Part shown: piece by piece, positions 29,005 through 40,617 of the stretch
Layout of the letters: each line of letters opens with the position of its first letter
Position numbering within the stretch: position 1 is the stretch's first letter
From: Sabellastarte sp. h YS-2021
Taxonomy: Eukaryota; Annelida; Polychaeta; Sabellida; Sabellidae
Length of the DNA: 64,000 bases
Assembly (NCBI GenBank): GCA_964017235.1
Contig: OZ024936.1
Span: 10,268,496 to 10,332,495 of the forward strand
Reading direction: 5' to 3'
The notes under the pieces: model-generated
Database searches by the model: none
The model's input: the letters and a program-made list of their open reading frames with translations, nothing else
Told to the model about the DNA's origin: nothing
Position numbers and translations under genes: made by a program

Positions 29005-29160
29005 CAGACCTGCTCTGAGGTAGGGGTTGAGAGGAAGTCCCAGAATGCAAGTAAACCTCCCGAAGGAAGCGCGTAACACTTAATTTTTTTTATACTATGT
29101 ACGTGTAGAACTGTTTACACTATACATATATACAAATCTCCTCAATCTAGGGGCCACTTG

Positions 29161-30130
29161 TGGATCTGCAGAGCAGCCAATACTGAGCCCCATTGGTAAA
29201 GCTACAAGGCAGCCCAAGCCACACCCTTCAGATGGAACTGTGTGAAAGTATTATGTGACTTCAGTGGCAGGCTGACAAGATTGGATCTAAGGAGACTCCC
29301 GACTGGAAGATCTTAGGAGCAGCAAAGGCCCTGACATCATGGGCTTTAACCTGATGTAAAGAGTTGGCCCCCTGGTCAGAGAGCTCATAACATAGGATCA
29401 CAGTCTGCTTGATCCAAGAGGAGATAGAGGCAGGTGAGATGTCTTTGTCGAAACCTTTCTTAAAGGAGACAAAAACCACCTCCTTATTCTGCCTGAGGTC
29501 TGAGGTTCTGTCTAAATAGTAGCACAATGCTCTTATTGGAAAGAGAGACCTGTCAGACTTGAGGGATCTATCCAGAGTTGGAGGCCAGGGCTGGTATAAC
29601 CACTGGGGCCACACTGTCTGGATCCTCTTTGGCCAGCTGATTCTTGGAAAGAAAGCTGGGTGATGGATACAGGGACACCTTTGACCGGTCAGATTGGCGT
29701 CTAATATTCCTGTTTATTAAGCATGAATCTCACTTCTATGCTTGCCCGACCCAAGGGCTAAGAGGGAATCCATCTTGAAGGTCAAATGCTTCAAGGAAGA
29801 CCCCTTGATTGGTTCAAACGGAGCCTTAGTCAGCTGGTGCAAGACCAGTGAGAGGTTCCAGGAGGGGATTCCCCTCCTGCCTTTGGGCCTGTTTCTATGG
29901 AAACTACCCAGGAGACGAGTGAGATTTTCGTCCTTGCTGATGTTAAAGGGTGAATTTCCCAGTTTATCAGCAATGGCTGACCTGTAACCATCAATGGTGC
30001 TGGGCTGTAGCTTCCTGTCCTCAATAGGTACATAAGGAAGTCAGCAACTAACTTTACAAGGGGTGCCCTGAAGTCCACCTGATTAGTGAGGCACCAATTT
30101 GTAAACATGGTCCACTTGCCTCATAGACTG
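29161..30130 (-). pseudogene. DIRS copy C tyrosine recombinase, broken
   Basis: Recognisable segments: YLDRTSDLRQNKEVVFVSF, SSWIKQTVILCYELSDQ and KAHDVRAFAAPKIF (29261-29614), then an upstream fragment with the LLDSF/IDGYR region in shifted frames. A TGA replaces the Trp of SACHW at 29261-29263, and beyond it the nucleophile Tyr motif TQFYLKD reads TQFHLKG, so the catalytic Tyr is gone. Several frameshifts occur at 29600-30110. The copy cannot supply recombinase. Confidence 0.85.
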
Positions 30131-31384
30131 ATCTGGTTGATCCTCTTTGAGGAGCCTCAATTCTTGCTGCCACTGCTTCAGAGAAGCCCTGCTCCTTGAT
30201 TGATGTGGCTCTAGGAGCCATGCATGGAGATTTAGGTTGTCAGATTTCTGTGAGGGATCTGATTGAAGGGCTGTGTTAACAGGTTGGGCAAGAAGGGCAG
30301 GCTCAGTGGGATCTGACTGGACATGGTCACTAGGTCCCGAAACCAAGGCATGTTGGGCCACCGCGGAGCAATTAGAATTATTCTTTTGCATGGGGAATCC
30401 TATAACTTCTCCACCACTTTGCCCAAGATGGCTGCTGGTGGGAAGGTATATGTATCCAGATCCTCCCATGGCAGACTTAGTGCATCCGCTGCGTTGAACC
30501 TCGTGGCAAATAGGTCTATTTGAGGCCAGTGCCACCTGCTGCATATTACTTGGAAGACCTCCTGAAAGACTGGCCTGGAATGTGTCGGGCTTTGAGTTAC
30601 TTGATTTCTGGTGTTCTGTGCAGGAAAAAACTTAATGTCAGGAACTATACATTATTAGGCCTGTCATCAGTCTTAGGTTGGTGAATAAGCTGCTGATGAG
30701 GAGTGGCCAGCTGGTAGAAGACATTTGGGTTGGTGACTCTTGGTGCTGGTTGGTAATAGGCAGGCTCTGTAGCCGGCTAATGTGAAGCAAGCTGTTCAGT
30801 GCAGGCTGTGTGGCCAGTTGGTGAAAAATCTCAGGTACTTCCTGGATTGTTCCTGTATTGGAATGTGGAAGTAGGCATCCTTAAAGTCTATTGAGGTGAC
30901 CCACTCCCCTTGCTGGAGGGATGTCCTAATGGTTTCCGGTGTCTCCATTTTGAATTTCTCCACCTTGAGAAATGGGTTTAGATTGCTCAGGTCCAGTATA
31001 GGTCTCCACTTGTTGTTGGGTTTGGGTACCAAGAACAGCCGGTTGAAAAACCCTAGAGAGGTCGGATTGTGCACTAGTTCGACAGCATTTTTGTCTATAA
31101 GCTGATGTAATGCCTCCATCAGGTAGCTGTTCCTGTGGGGATTGACATAGCAGCTTATGACTGTGGGAGACCTTGTGAGATTTGGCCGGATCCGAAAGGG
31201 AAGGGTGTAACCCTCCTTCAGGGTTTGAACTATTTTCGGACCGGCACCTCGATCCAGCCAAGTTTGCCAAAAGTTTTGAAGTCTGGCCCCTACAGGCAGA
31301 TTTGAGGCAACATTTTTGACATTTGTTACAGGTTAAGCACAAGACAATTGAGTGACACAAGAAACACTTTTCACAGACTTTAAT
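30131..31384 (-). pseudogene. DIRS copy C RT-RNase H, internally deleted
   Basis: The C-terminal domain (LNLHAWLLEPHQSRSR, APRWPNMPWF region) is at 30131-30544. The RT start with FFNRLFLVPKPNNKWRPILD and SIDFKDAYFHIP is at 30826-31384. Between about 30600 and 30825 is unrelated sequence, and the YLDD active site plus most of RNase H are absent. The N-terminal end is cut at 31384 by the inserted element and resumes at 36320. Confidence 0.82.
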
Positions 31385-31606
31385 GTATAACTAGAAATAG
31401 GCCGCCCTGTTGATAGTAGATGCGAATAGAAACAGGATAGCATAGAAGAACACACATTATCATGTGTAATGTCCACCCATGAACCTTTTGCCCAAATTGT
31501 ACAGTAGTCTTACAAGACCCTGTTTCATTTGTAAAATATATCAATGATGCTTAAATATTTGATAGTGTAGATGTAATTTATTTCAGCTTCATGCCTTTTT
31601 GCATTG

Positions 31607-34600
31607 GTTGGGTTGAAAATTTTGACGAAATCACTCTATCTTGCACGGTTAAGAAGATAGAAGCCAATTCCTGTTTTTCTATTTTTGGCAAAAATTTGAA
31701 AATTCAAAATGGCCGCCATTATTGGGAAAAGGAAATTTTTTTGAAAATTGCCAAGAGTACATTTCTTAGATACCCTATGGGTCGAAAATTTCAACAAAAT
31801 AACTCTATTTTGCACGGTTAAGGCCAGTTTGTGTTTTTCCATTTTGGGCAAAAATTCGAAAATTCAAAATGGCTGCCATTTTTGGGGAGGGGAAAATTTT
31901 TTGAAAATTGCAAAGATTACATTCCTTAGATACCCTGTGGGTTGAAAATTTCGACGAAATCGCTCTATCTCGCATGGTTAAGGAGATAGAAGCAAATTTG
32001 TGTTTTGCCATTTTTGGCAAAAATTTGAAAATTCAAAATGGCCGCCATTTTAGGGGAGGGGAAAATTTTTTAGAAATTACCAAGAGTACAATGCTCAGAT
32101 ACCCTGTGGGTCGAAAATTTTGACGAAATCACTCTATCTGGCACGGTTAAGGAGATAGAAGCAAATTTGTGTTTTGCCATTTTTGGCAAAAATTCGAAAA
32201 TTCAAAATGGCCGCCATTTTTGGGGAGGGGAAAATTTTTGGAAAATTGCAAAGATTGCATTCCTCAGATACCCTGTGGGTCGAAAATTTCGACGAAATCG
32301 CTCTATCTCGCACGGTTAAGGAGATAGAAGCAAATTTGTGTTTTGCCATTTTTGGCAAAAATTCGAAAATTCAAAATGGCCGCCATTTTTGGGGAGGGGA
32401 AAATTTTTTGAAAATTGCAAATATTACATTCCTTAGATACCCTGTGGGTCGAAAATTTCGATGAAATCGCTCTATCTCGCACGGTTAAGGAGATAGAAGG
32501 AAATTTGTGTTTTGCCATTTTTGGCAAAAATTCGAAAATTCAAAATGGCCGCCATTTTTGGGGAGGGGAAAATTTTTGGAAAATTGCAAAGATTGCATTC
32601 CTTAGATACCCTGTGGGTCGAAAATTTCGACGAAATCACTCTATCTCGCACGGTTAAGGAGATAGAAGCAAATTTGTGTTTTGCAATTTTTGGCAAAAAT
32701 TCGAAAATTCAAAATGGCCGCCATTTTTGGGGAGGGGAAAATATTTTGAAAATTGCAAAGATTGCATTGCTTAGATACCCTGTGCGTCGAAAATTTTGCC
32801 GAAATCGCTCTATCTCGCACGGTTAAGGAGATAGAAGCAAATTAGTGTTTTGCCATTTTTGGCAAAAATTCGAAAATTCAAAATGGCCGCCATTTTTGGG
32901 GAGGGGAAAATTTTTGGAAAATTGCAAAGATTGCATTCCTTAGATCCCCTGTGGCTCGAAAATTTTGCCGAAATCGCTCTATCTCGCACGGTTAAGGAGA
33001 TAGAAGCAAATTTGTGTTTTGCCATTTTTGGCAAAAATTCGAAAATTCAAAATGGCCGCCATTTTTGGGGAGGGGAAATTTTTTTGAAAATTGCAAATAT
33101 TACATTCCTTAGATACCCTGTGGGTCGAAAATTTCGACGAAATCGCTCTATCTCGCACGGTTAAGGAGATAGAAGCAAATTTGTGTTTTGCCATTTTTGG
33201 CAAAAATTCGAAAATTCAAAATGGCCGCCATTTTTGGGGAGGGGAAAATTTTTGGAAAATTGCAAAGATTGCATTGCTTAGATACCCTGTGGGTCGAAAA
33301 TTTCGACGAAATCGCTCTATCTCGCACGGTTAAGGAGATAGAAGCAAATTTGTGTTTTGCAATTTTTGGCAAAAATTCGAAAATTCAAAATGGCCGCCAT
33401 TTTTGGGGAGGGGAAAATATTTTGAAAATTGCAAAGATTGCATTGCTTAGATACCCTGTGCGTCGAAAATTTTGCCGAAATCGCTCTATCTCGCACGGTT
33501 AAGGAGATAGAAGCAAATTAGTGTTTTGCCATTTTTGGCAAAAATTCGAAAATTCAAAATGGCCGCCATTTTTGGGGAGGGGAAAATTTTTGGAAAATTG
33601 CAAAGATTGCATTCCTTAGATCCCCTGTGGATCGAAAATTTTGCCGAAATCGCTCTATCTCGCACGGTTAAGGAGATAGAAGCAAATTTGTGTTTTGCCA
33701 TTTTTGGCAAAAATTCGAAAATTCAAAATGGCCGCCATTTTTGGGGAGGGGAAATTTTTTTGAAAATTGCAAATATTACATTCCTTAGATACCCTGTGGG
33801 TCGAAAATTTCGACGAAATCGCTCTATCTCGCACGGTTAAGGAGATAGAAGCAAATTTGTGTTTTGCCATTTTTGGCAAAAATTCGAAAATTCAAAATGG
33901 CCGCCATTTTTGGGGAGGGGAAAATTTTTGGAAAATTGCAAAGATTGCATTGCTTAGATACCCTGTGGGTCGAAAATTTCGACGAAATCGCTCTATCTCG
34001 CACGGTTAAGGAGATAGAAGCAAATTTGTGTTTTGCCATTTTTGGCAAAAATTCGAAAATTCAAAATGGCCGCCATTTTTGGGGAGGGGAAAATTTTTTG
34101 AAAATTGCAAATATTACATTCCTTAGATACCCTGTGGGTCGAAAATTTCGACGAAATCGCTCTATCTCGCACGGTTAAGGAGATAGAAGCAAATTTGTGT
34201 TTTGCCATTTTTGGCAAAAATTCAAAAATTCAAAATGGCCGCCATTTTTGGGGAGGGGAAAATATTTTGAAAATTGCAAAGATTGCATTGGTTAGATACC
34301 CTGTGTGTCGAAAATTTTGCCGAAATCGCTCTATCTCGCACGGTTAAGGAGATAGAAGCAAATTTGTGTTTTGCCATTTTTGGCAAAAATTCGAAAATTC
34401 AAAATGGCCGCCATTTTTGGGGAGGGGAAATTTTTTTGAAAATTGCAAATATTACATTCCTTAGATACCCTGTGGGTCGAAAATTTCGATGAAATCGCTC
34501 TATCTCGCACGGTTAAGGAGATAGAAGCAAATTTGTGTTTTGCCATTTTTGGCAAAAATTCGAAAATTCAAAATGGCCGCCATTTTTGGGGAGGGGAACA

Positions 34601-35864
34601 TTTTTGGAAAATTGCAAAGATTGCATTCCTTAGATACCCTGTGGGTCGAAAATTTCGACGAAATCGCTCTATCTCGCACAGTTAAGGAGATAGAAGCAAA
34701 TTTGTGTTTTGCCATTTTTGGCAAAAATTCGAAAATTCAAAATGGCCGCCATTTTTGGGGAGGGGAAAATTTTTTGAAAATTGCAAAGAGTACACTCCTC
34801 AGATACCCTGTGGGTCGAAAATTTCGACGAAATCGCTCTATCTCGCACGGTTAAGGAGATAGAAGCAAATTTGTGTTTTGCCATTTTTGGCAAAAATTCG
34901 AAAATTCAAAATGGCCGCCATTTTTGGGGAGGGGAAAATTTTTTGAAAATTGCAAATATTACATTCCTTAGATACCCTGTGGGTCGAAAATTTCGACGAA
35001 ATCGCTCTATCTCGCACGGTTAAGGAGATAGAAGCAAATTTGTGTTTTGCCATTTTTGGCAAAAATTCAAAATGGCCGCCATTTTTGGGGAGGGGAAAAT
35101 ATTTTGAAAATTGCAAAGATTGCATTGCTTAGATACCCTGTGTGTCGAAAATTTTGCCGAAATCGCTCTATCTCGCACGGTTAAGGAGATAGAAGCAAAT
35201 TAGTGTTTTGCCATTTTTGGCAAAAATTCGAAAATTCAAAATGGCCGCCATTTTTGGGGAGGGGAAAATTTTTGGAAAATTGCAAAGATTGCATTCCTTA
35301 GATCCCCTGTGGCTCGAAAATTTTGCCGAAATCGCTCTATCTCGCACGGTTAAGGAGATAGAAGCAAATTAGTGTTTTGCCATTTTTGGCAAAAATTCGA
35401 AAATTCAAAATGGTCGCCATTTTTGGGGAGGGGAAAATTTTTGGAAAATTGCAAAGATTGCATTCCTTAGATCCCCTGTGGATCGAAAATTTTGCCGAAA
35501 ACGCTCTATCTCGCACGGTTAAGGAGATAGAAGCAAATTTGGGCAAAAATTCGAAAATTCAAAATGGCCGCCATTTTTGGGGAGGGGAAAATTTTTGGAA
35601 AATTGCAAAGATTACATTCCTTAGATACCCTGTGGGTCGAAAATTTCGACGAAATCGCTCTATCTCGCACGGTTAAGGAGATAGAAGCAAATTTGTGTTT
35701 TGCCATTTTTGGCAAAAATTCGAAAATTCAAAATGGCCGCCATTTTTGGGGAGGGGAAAATTTTTTGAAAATTGCAAAGAGTACACTCCTCAGATACCCT
35801 GCGGGTCGAAAATTTTGCCGAAATCGCTCTATCTCGCACGGTTAAGGAGATAGAAGCAAATTAC
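31607..35864 (+). repeat. 169 bp satellite array, about 25 units
   Basis: Unit landmarks recur every 169 bp: aaaatggccgccatttttgg, ggggaggggaaaa, ttagataccctgtgggtcga, gaaatcgctctatctcgcac and ggttaaggagatagaagcaa. The first two or three units are the most diverged. A higher-order period of four units (676 bp) is clear at about 32512-33863. Because 169 is not a multiple of three, overlapping frames of 60-104 codons appear on both strands in every unit; they are by-products, not genes. Confidence 0.95.
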
Positions 35865-36289
35865 TCAAAAGTAGTACTGAAAATACACAATGAAGTACCT
35901 AAATGGCTATTACTCATGTACTGACAAAGCTATCAGTCCCAAATGCAATACCAAGCGAGCTATGGACATAACAATCTTGTATTCAAAATTGTAGTAAAAT
36001 ATCTTTAATTATTTTGGCTTAAATGCACGGAAACCAATGGGTACTGAAAATAGCTGTACTTAAGTATTACTCAGTAAGCAAAAGAGGTACAACAGCCAAA
36101 AGCAATCCCAAGCAAGCTACTGACCCAATAAGCCTGCATACCAAATTTGGTGACAATAGCTCTAATACTTTTCCTTTAAATGAGCGGAAACCATGCGTGA
36201 CGCCGGACATCGGACGCCGGACGCCGGACATCGGACATCGGACAACGGACATCGGACATCGGACGGCGAAAAAAGCAAAAATAATATAT

Positions 36290-36319
36290 CCACCCCCCAG
36301 GGGGGTGGACATAATTAGT
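36290..36319 (+). other. Terminal hairpin of the satellite-bearing insert
   Basis: ccacccccc (36290-36298) pairs with ggggggtgg (36300-36308), followed by acataattagt. The spacing matches the hairpin plus short tail at Helitron 3' ends. A similar 8 bp stem hairpin (tatccccg...cggggata) is at 41889-41913. Confidence 0.6.
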
Positions 36320-36495
36320 GTAATGACAACCTGCTGACCCGGGACTTATTTCTTTCTTTTGGGAATGCCCGGGCGCAGTATGAACACTTGAAACAACAAG
36401 AGGCTTTACATTTAAAGGTGAAACATTGTTTAAAGTCTGTGGTGAGCTCCCGGCCAGCAGCCGTGCCTGTAACATTTCTACATATTGACTGTCAT
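36320..36495 (-). pseudogene. DIRS copy C pol lead-in fragment
   Basis: Continuation of pol across the insert: the -1 frame relative to gag reads INDSQYVEMLQARLLAGSSPQ... and VHTAPGHSQKKEISPGSAG, like copies A and D. It overlaps the gag stop (gta taa atg) by a shared ataaatgac motif. Confidence 0.75.
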
Positions 36496-38515
36496 TTATA
36501 CGGCTGCTGGCCCTTGGCTGGTCGGGTGGAGTATTGGTGTTTGCCTTTCCCTCTGCTGTCCATGAGAAGAGATGTTCTTCCAAGCTGGACGGTCTGACTT
36601 TTTACTGTCCGACTTCTTGTCCTGTCTCTCATACGGGTGGTATCTACCCTTCTTGTATACTGATCCGGAGCGATTTCTATCGAAAGCTGCTATATCCTCC
36701 TCTGCCTGTTTGACAATCTTATCAAGGAAGAGGGTATCCAGATCCAGAGGGGCTGCTCTAAGAACATTTAAGGTATCTGCTTTAACCCCGGCCTTGAGAT
36801 ACGACAGGTAGGAGTCTCTTCTCAACAAGGTAGAATTTGCAATGTTCACAAACACAAAGTCAGTCAAATGTTCCATAGCTTTTGCCATGGCATGGTAAAC
36901 ACTGGCATTAAAATCTAACAGGAACTGTAGTTCATCCGTAGCTGTTGCAATCTTGTTCGAAGACTTGCCTTTGGACTCTGTCCGGATAGATTTGAGTTGG
37001 GTTTGCATATTCTGCTGGACCTTAAGAAGGCAGCGATTGAATCCGGCAGCCTGGTTGCATATTACAGAGGATTCTCTTGCCGACCTTTCCCACTTCCTGA
37101 GGTTCTCTTGTGATATTGGTCTAGACAGAGGTGGGTTTGAGGCAATGCCGGCCTGTCGGGCTATCGTCAGGCAAGTACTATTCAACCGGGAAGATCCGGT
37201 ATGCCAGGATTTAACAGAGTCACTATAGTCTTTCTTAGGTTCTGTATGAAGGTTGTACCACTTTGATTGCGATTTAGCTGTCCGGACGAACTGGTCCCTC
37301 TGAAGGGTTCCTGCCTCGGTGGTACGGGATGGATAACCCTGTACTAGGGTAAGGTTGAGTTTGTTCAGTTTGCTGCATAACCACTCGTCGGTGGGGAGGG
37401 AGACAGAAACTTTTCCGAGTGCCTGTAGCTTGGGTCCCGCGAAGGGGTTATCATCTGATGATTTGGTGCCTGAATCCATGTCAGGGATGTGGGTCCAGCC
37501 CATATATGACCGAATCCCTCTCATACTTTCCCTATAGGACTGTTCTTCTGAGAGAGATTGGTCAGGATCAATAAAGGAAACATCATGTTCATCGGAAAGT
37601 TTACCCTCTTCTGGGTATAGGTCAACTACAGGCCGGTCGGAAGCTACACTGTCTGAATCCGAAGTGCTAGAGGGGTCGTCCCTCCTAGTAGAGTCAAAAG
37701 CACTGGACATGTGTTTCTGTAAGACAGACTGGTCGGTCATTCCGGAAGTTTCCCGTGGCTGAGAGGGTTGAGAAGTGTCTGATCCGGCCTTTGACGCAGC
37801 AGCTGAACTGGCAGGTTCGGTAGCCGGTAAAGTTGAGGAAGGTCGGTGTGAAGGCTGGTCGGAAGGCTTCAAAAAGGGTTGTGTGCTGATAACATTGGCC
37901 GGTGGAGCATGGGTCGGTGCGACCTTCACAGCAGAGAAGACCGGCTCCTGAGGACGGTCCAATGACTTGGCAAGAAGTAGAGCTTCTAACCGGTTAAACC
38001 GGTCCGACTATTTTTGTTCCATGACTTCCAGTTTCTGGTCGGTACTGTCTGAAGAGGAAGGTCGGTGAGAGGTAGATTTGCCCGACTTCTCTGGTTTAAC
38101 AGACTTGGAACTAGTAGCCTTCTTGTCGTCCTTCTTTTTCTTCTTCTCTACTGGCTGCTCACTCAAGCCAGGTGATCTAGAGGTGCTCTGGCCATCCACG
38201 ACCCCCACTACCGATACTAGGGCCGGGTCCACAAGGGAGGGACTGAGAGTGGCATCAGACGCTGGAGGGTTCTTAGCTGGAGTAGAAGACTTCAACTCTC
38301 GACTTCTTGATCTTATACGACAGTGTAGATAACTGAGCCAACTGCTCTGGGGTGAGAGAATTACAATGCAGGCAGTCAGAACCTGGCTTTTCCACACAAG
38401 GATCCTGTCCTTTTTTCTTGTCACGACAGCGGGCACATACTGTGTGGAAGTCGAACCCAGCCATCATATGGCTACAACTACCCCGTCGCTGACTGGGAGA
38501 AGAGATAATGGTCTA
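36496..38515 (-). pseudogene. DIRS copy C gag, broken
   Basis: N-terminal Cys-rich module (GFDFHTVCARCRDKKKGQ, PCVEKPGSDCLHCNSL) at 38290-38467, then Ser/Lys-rich linker, core (SLSEEQSYRESMRGIRSYMGW, DEWLCSKLNKLNLTLVQGYP), helical part (FVFVNIANSTLLRRDSYLS) and basic tail (GRYHPYERQDKK). Lesions: the start Met is lost (ATG of copy A is ATC here), a frameshift lies near 38300, and a TAG at 38008-38010 replaces the Trp of KWSDRF. From 37962 to 36496 the frame is open, and it shows that copy B's gag stop at 24049 is not conserved. Confidence 0.87.
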
Positions 38516-38624
38516 TAGGTCTTCTAGAATCCGTAGAACGTAAAATAAAATGAAGTAGTAAAGAGTTCTCACAAAAAGTTTGGAATTAAAATTCGCTCAG
38601 ATAATCCGTGCAACATGTACATGC

Positions 38625-38812
38625 GCCAAACGAAAAAGATGCTATGACGTCACACTGTCTAGACAGGAAGGGAGTACGACACGCCATCTGGCGAGTGCAC
38701 AGTACTGGACCGGCCTAGCCGGTGGAGACACAGGACATCTTTTTCTGACGTTTTGCGGGCCGGTCCGCGCCAACCGGATAAGCAATTGTCTATTGGATAG
38801 GGTATTAACTTA
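38625..38812 (-). repeat. 5' (right) inverted terminal repeat of DIRS copy C
   Basis: Contains the CRE palindrome TGACGTCA at 38645-38652 and the block ctgtctagacaggaaggg. It ends abnormally, as described for copy C. Confidence 0.85.
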
Positions 38813-39085
38813 TAAAATTTTTATTTACTTATTAAATTTGCAATTTTATAAGTTAATACCTTACCTAATGAACAGGTGAGGTCCTCCCAACTGGCCATGC
38901 TATGGACTTACTAAATAAGTATAAATATGTATTTGCATCTGAATAGGTTTAGACAATGAAAATAGATGCCGTGATGTCACACTATCCAGACAGGAAGGAA
39001 GTACCATGCTCCACCTAGCATATTACTAGACCGGTTCTGCTAGTAGATAACATGGGAAGGATGACTCTGTCATTTGGAGGGACCA
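38800..39085. repeat. Anomalous terminus and extra DIRS terminal-repeat relic
   Basis: ggtattaacttataaaatt (38811-38829) and its inverted copy aattttataagttaatacc flank an AT-rich spacer. A second, diverged right-end repeat follows at about 38943-39085 (gatgtcacactatccagacagg...ctccacctagc). This looks like a junction between two DIRS ends. Confidence 0.6.
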
Positions 39086-39089
39086 TATT

Positions 39090-39320
39090 TGAAATTGTAT
39101 TTAGCATTCCGAATAGCATATTTGGAATTCCAAATACGAATTTGGAATTCCGAATAGCGTATTTGGAATTCCAAATACTGTATTTGGAATTCTAAATACG
39201 TATTTGGAATTCCGAATACTGTATTTGGAATTCCGAATAGTGTATTTGGAATTCCAAATAGTATATTTCATATTTTGAATTTTGAATTTGGATGGCGGTT
39301 CCAGGCTTTCGTACCATCCT
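39090..39320 (-). repeat. Right arm of the fold-back element
   Basis: Palindromic tatttggaattccgaatac-type units (39090-39270) lead into ggatggcggttccaggcttt and cgt (to 39312), the inverted copy of the left arm at 26157, followed by ACCATCCT (39313-39320), the same 8 bases that precede the left arm. Confidence 0.85.
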
Positions 39321-40616
39321 ATTTTAGAGTGGTTAGACCAAGTAAAGTATACCGTTCATGGAGAAAATTACAACTCAAAACAGACACATCCTTGATTTTT
39401 TTTTTTTTTTACTTATCACAAATTTTGACAAGAGATCTGCTTTCCCTCCATAAAGTGGGAAGTTGTGTGTACAGGTCATTGTTTACTGGAGTATTGTGTC
39501 TGCACAGCTGTATTCTCTATTCTGTTATTTAATTACAAATATGGCATGAAGCATATGAGATGCCCTATTATTTTTTCAATAACTTTACCAATGGAACTTC
39601 ATAATAAAAGTTGAATGTTGTATTTTGTTTACATTCAAACAACTTTGCATTTCAAGAATTACATAAACAAAGCAGAAGCATTGGTACTTATTTGACCTAT
39701 AGTGTAACCTACAATTTAAAGATGGAAATACAAAAACATTACATGGAAACAACAATTATAAAAATGCAATGAAAAGTCTTTTTTGATTTACAACTAATTC
39801 TTTCATTGAATAAAGGAAAAAAAAGTTTAACTTTTATTTTTAAAGGTTAATACTTTGGATTAAATATAAGAGAGTATCCTCATTTATCCTAAGATGTTGG
39901 GTTACTTGTGTATTAATAATACAGAATCCTAAATCAGTCATACAAAGAAAAATCAGTTCTATAATCAGACGACAGTTTGGATGATAGGAACTTATGTAGA
40001 ATATTTTGTTATAAAATCCTGTAATAACATATTCTCTCAAATGCAACCTAATGGTAAAGCTATTGTGTGAAGACTTTTTTGAATTCATCTTTTTTACTTC
40101 AAATTATCTTTGAAATATAACAAGGTTTGTATTTTCTATATACCTTTTTTGGTATTGGGCCAGAACAGTTTACATATCAGAAAATATCCAAATATAATAT
40201 ATTCATGAATTTGTGACCTTTTAATTGATAGATTCTACCTGTTTTACTTGAAATTTATTGTTGGAAATATTCCCACAGTTTTTTAACCTTATGCACTGAC
40301 TGCATTCACAGATTAAATGTTTTATGTTGGGGGATATCATTGCAAAAGGCGTATCAGTTGCTAAAAGCCAATTGTTTTTATATAATATAAAGAACATAAG
40401 ATTGAGACTCAACAGGAAGTTTCATTTTTCAAACAGGAGTTCAAAATATATTGACAAACTAGGCTATTTTTGATAAAATCATTGCTAAAAATAAAATCTC
40501 AGTCCTTGTCACCTTTTTGAGAACAGACTTTGATATTCTACTACAGTGTCAGTTTAAACAATAATTGAAGTAAAAACAAACACAGTACTGGGAATTCTGA
40601 CAAATCTCCTTAGAGG
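39321..40616. other. AT-rich DNA, nothing recognised
   Basis: No coding or RNA feature is supported. There is a T-run at 39394-39409 and short A-rich tracts. Short frames here lack any recognisable motif. Confidence 0.35.
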
Positions 40617-40617
40617 A

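Larger units (their letters stand above)
31385..36319 (+). mobile_element. Satellite-bearing insert in DIRS copy C (pearl/Helentron-like)
   Basis: Boundaries are set by comparison with copy A: left DIRS sequence ends cagactttaat (31384), right resumes gtaatgacaacctgctg (36320). The insert has a ~220 bp left flank, a 169 bp tandem array (31607-35864) and a ~450 bp right flank ending in repeated acatcgg units and a 9 bp stem hairpin (36290-36308), 11 bases before the end ...ttagt. A hairpin about 11 bases from a CTRRT-like end is the Helitron 3' layout. No 5' TC and no transposase are visible, so the class is inferred. Confidence 0.6.
28458..38812 (-). mobile_element. DIRS-type retrotransposon, copy C, interrupted by a satellite-bearing element
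   Basis: Minus-strand element with left terminal repeat from 28458, internal complementary region 28723-28806, broken recombinase, partial RT, gag and right terminal repeat 38625-38812. A 4.9 kb foreign segment (31385-36319) splits the start of pol. The sequences flanking it are contiguous in copy A except for 11 missing bases. The right terminus is unusual: it runs into ggtattaacttataaaatt (left-end type), not the gatgtattaacgcaataaaa predicted by its own internal complementary region. Confidence 0.88.

Noticed and set aside
31600-35870. Dozens of 60-104 codon open frames on both strands
   Set aside because: They repeat with the 169 bp satellite unit, occur in all frames and have no domain; they are by-products of the repeat.
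31600-35870. Regular repeats as a CRISPR-like array
   Set aside because: Units are contiguous without unique spacers and the context is eukaryotic.
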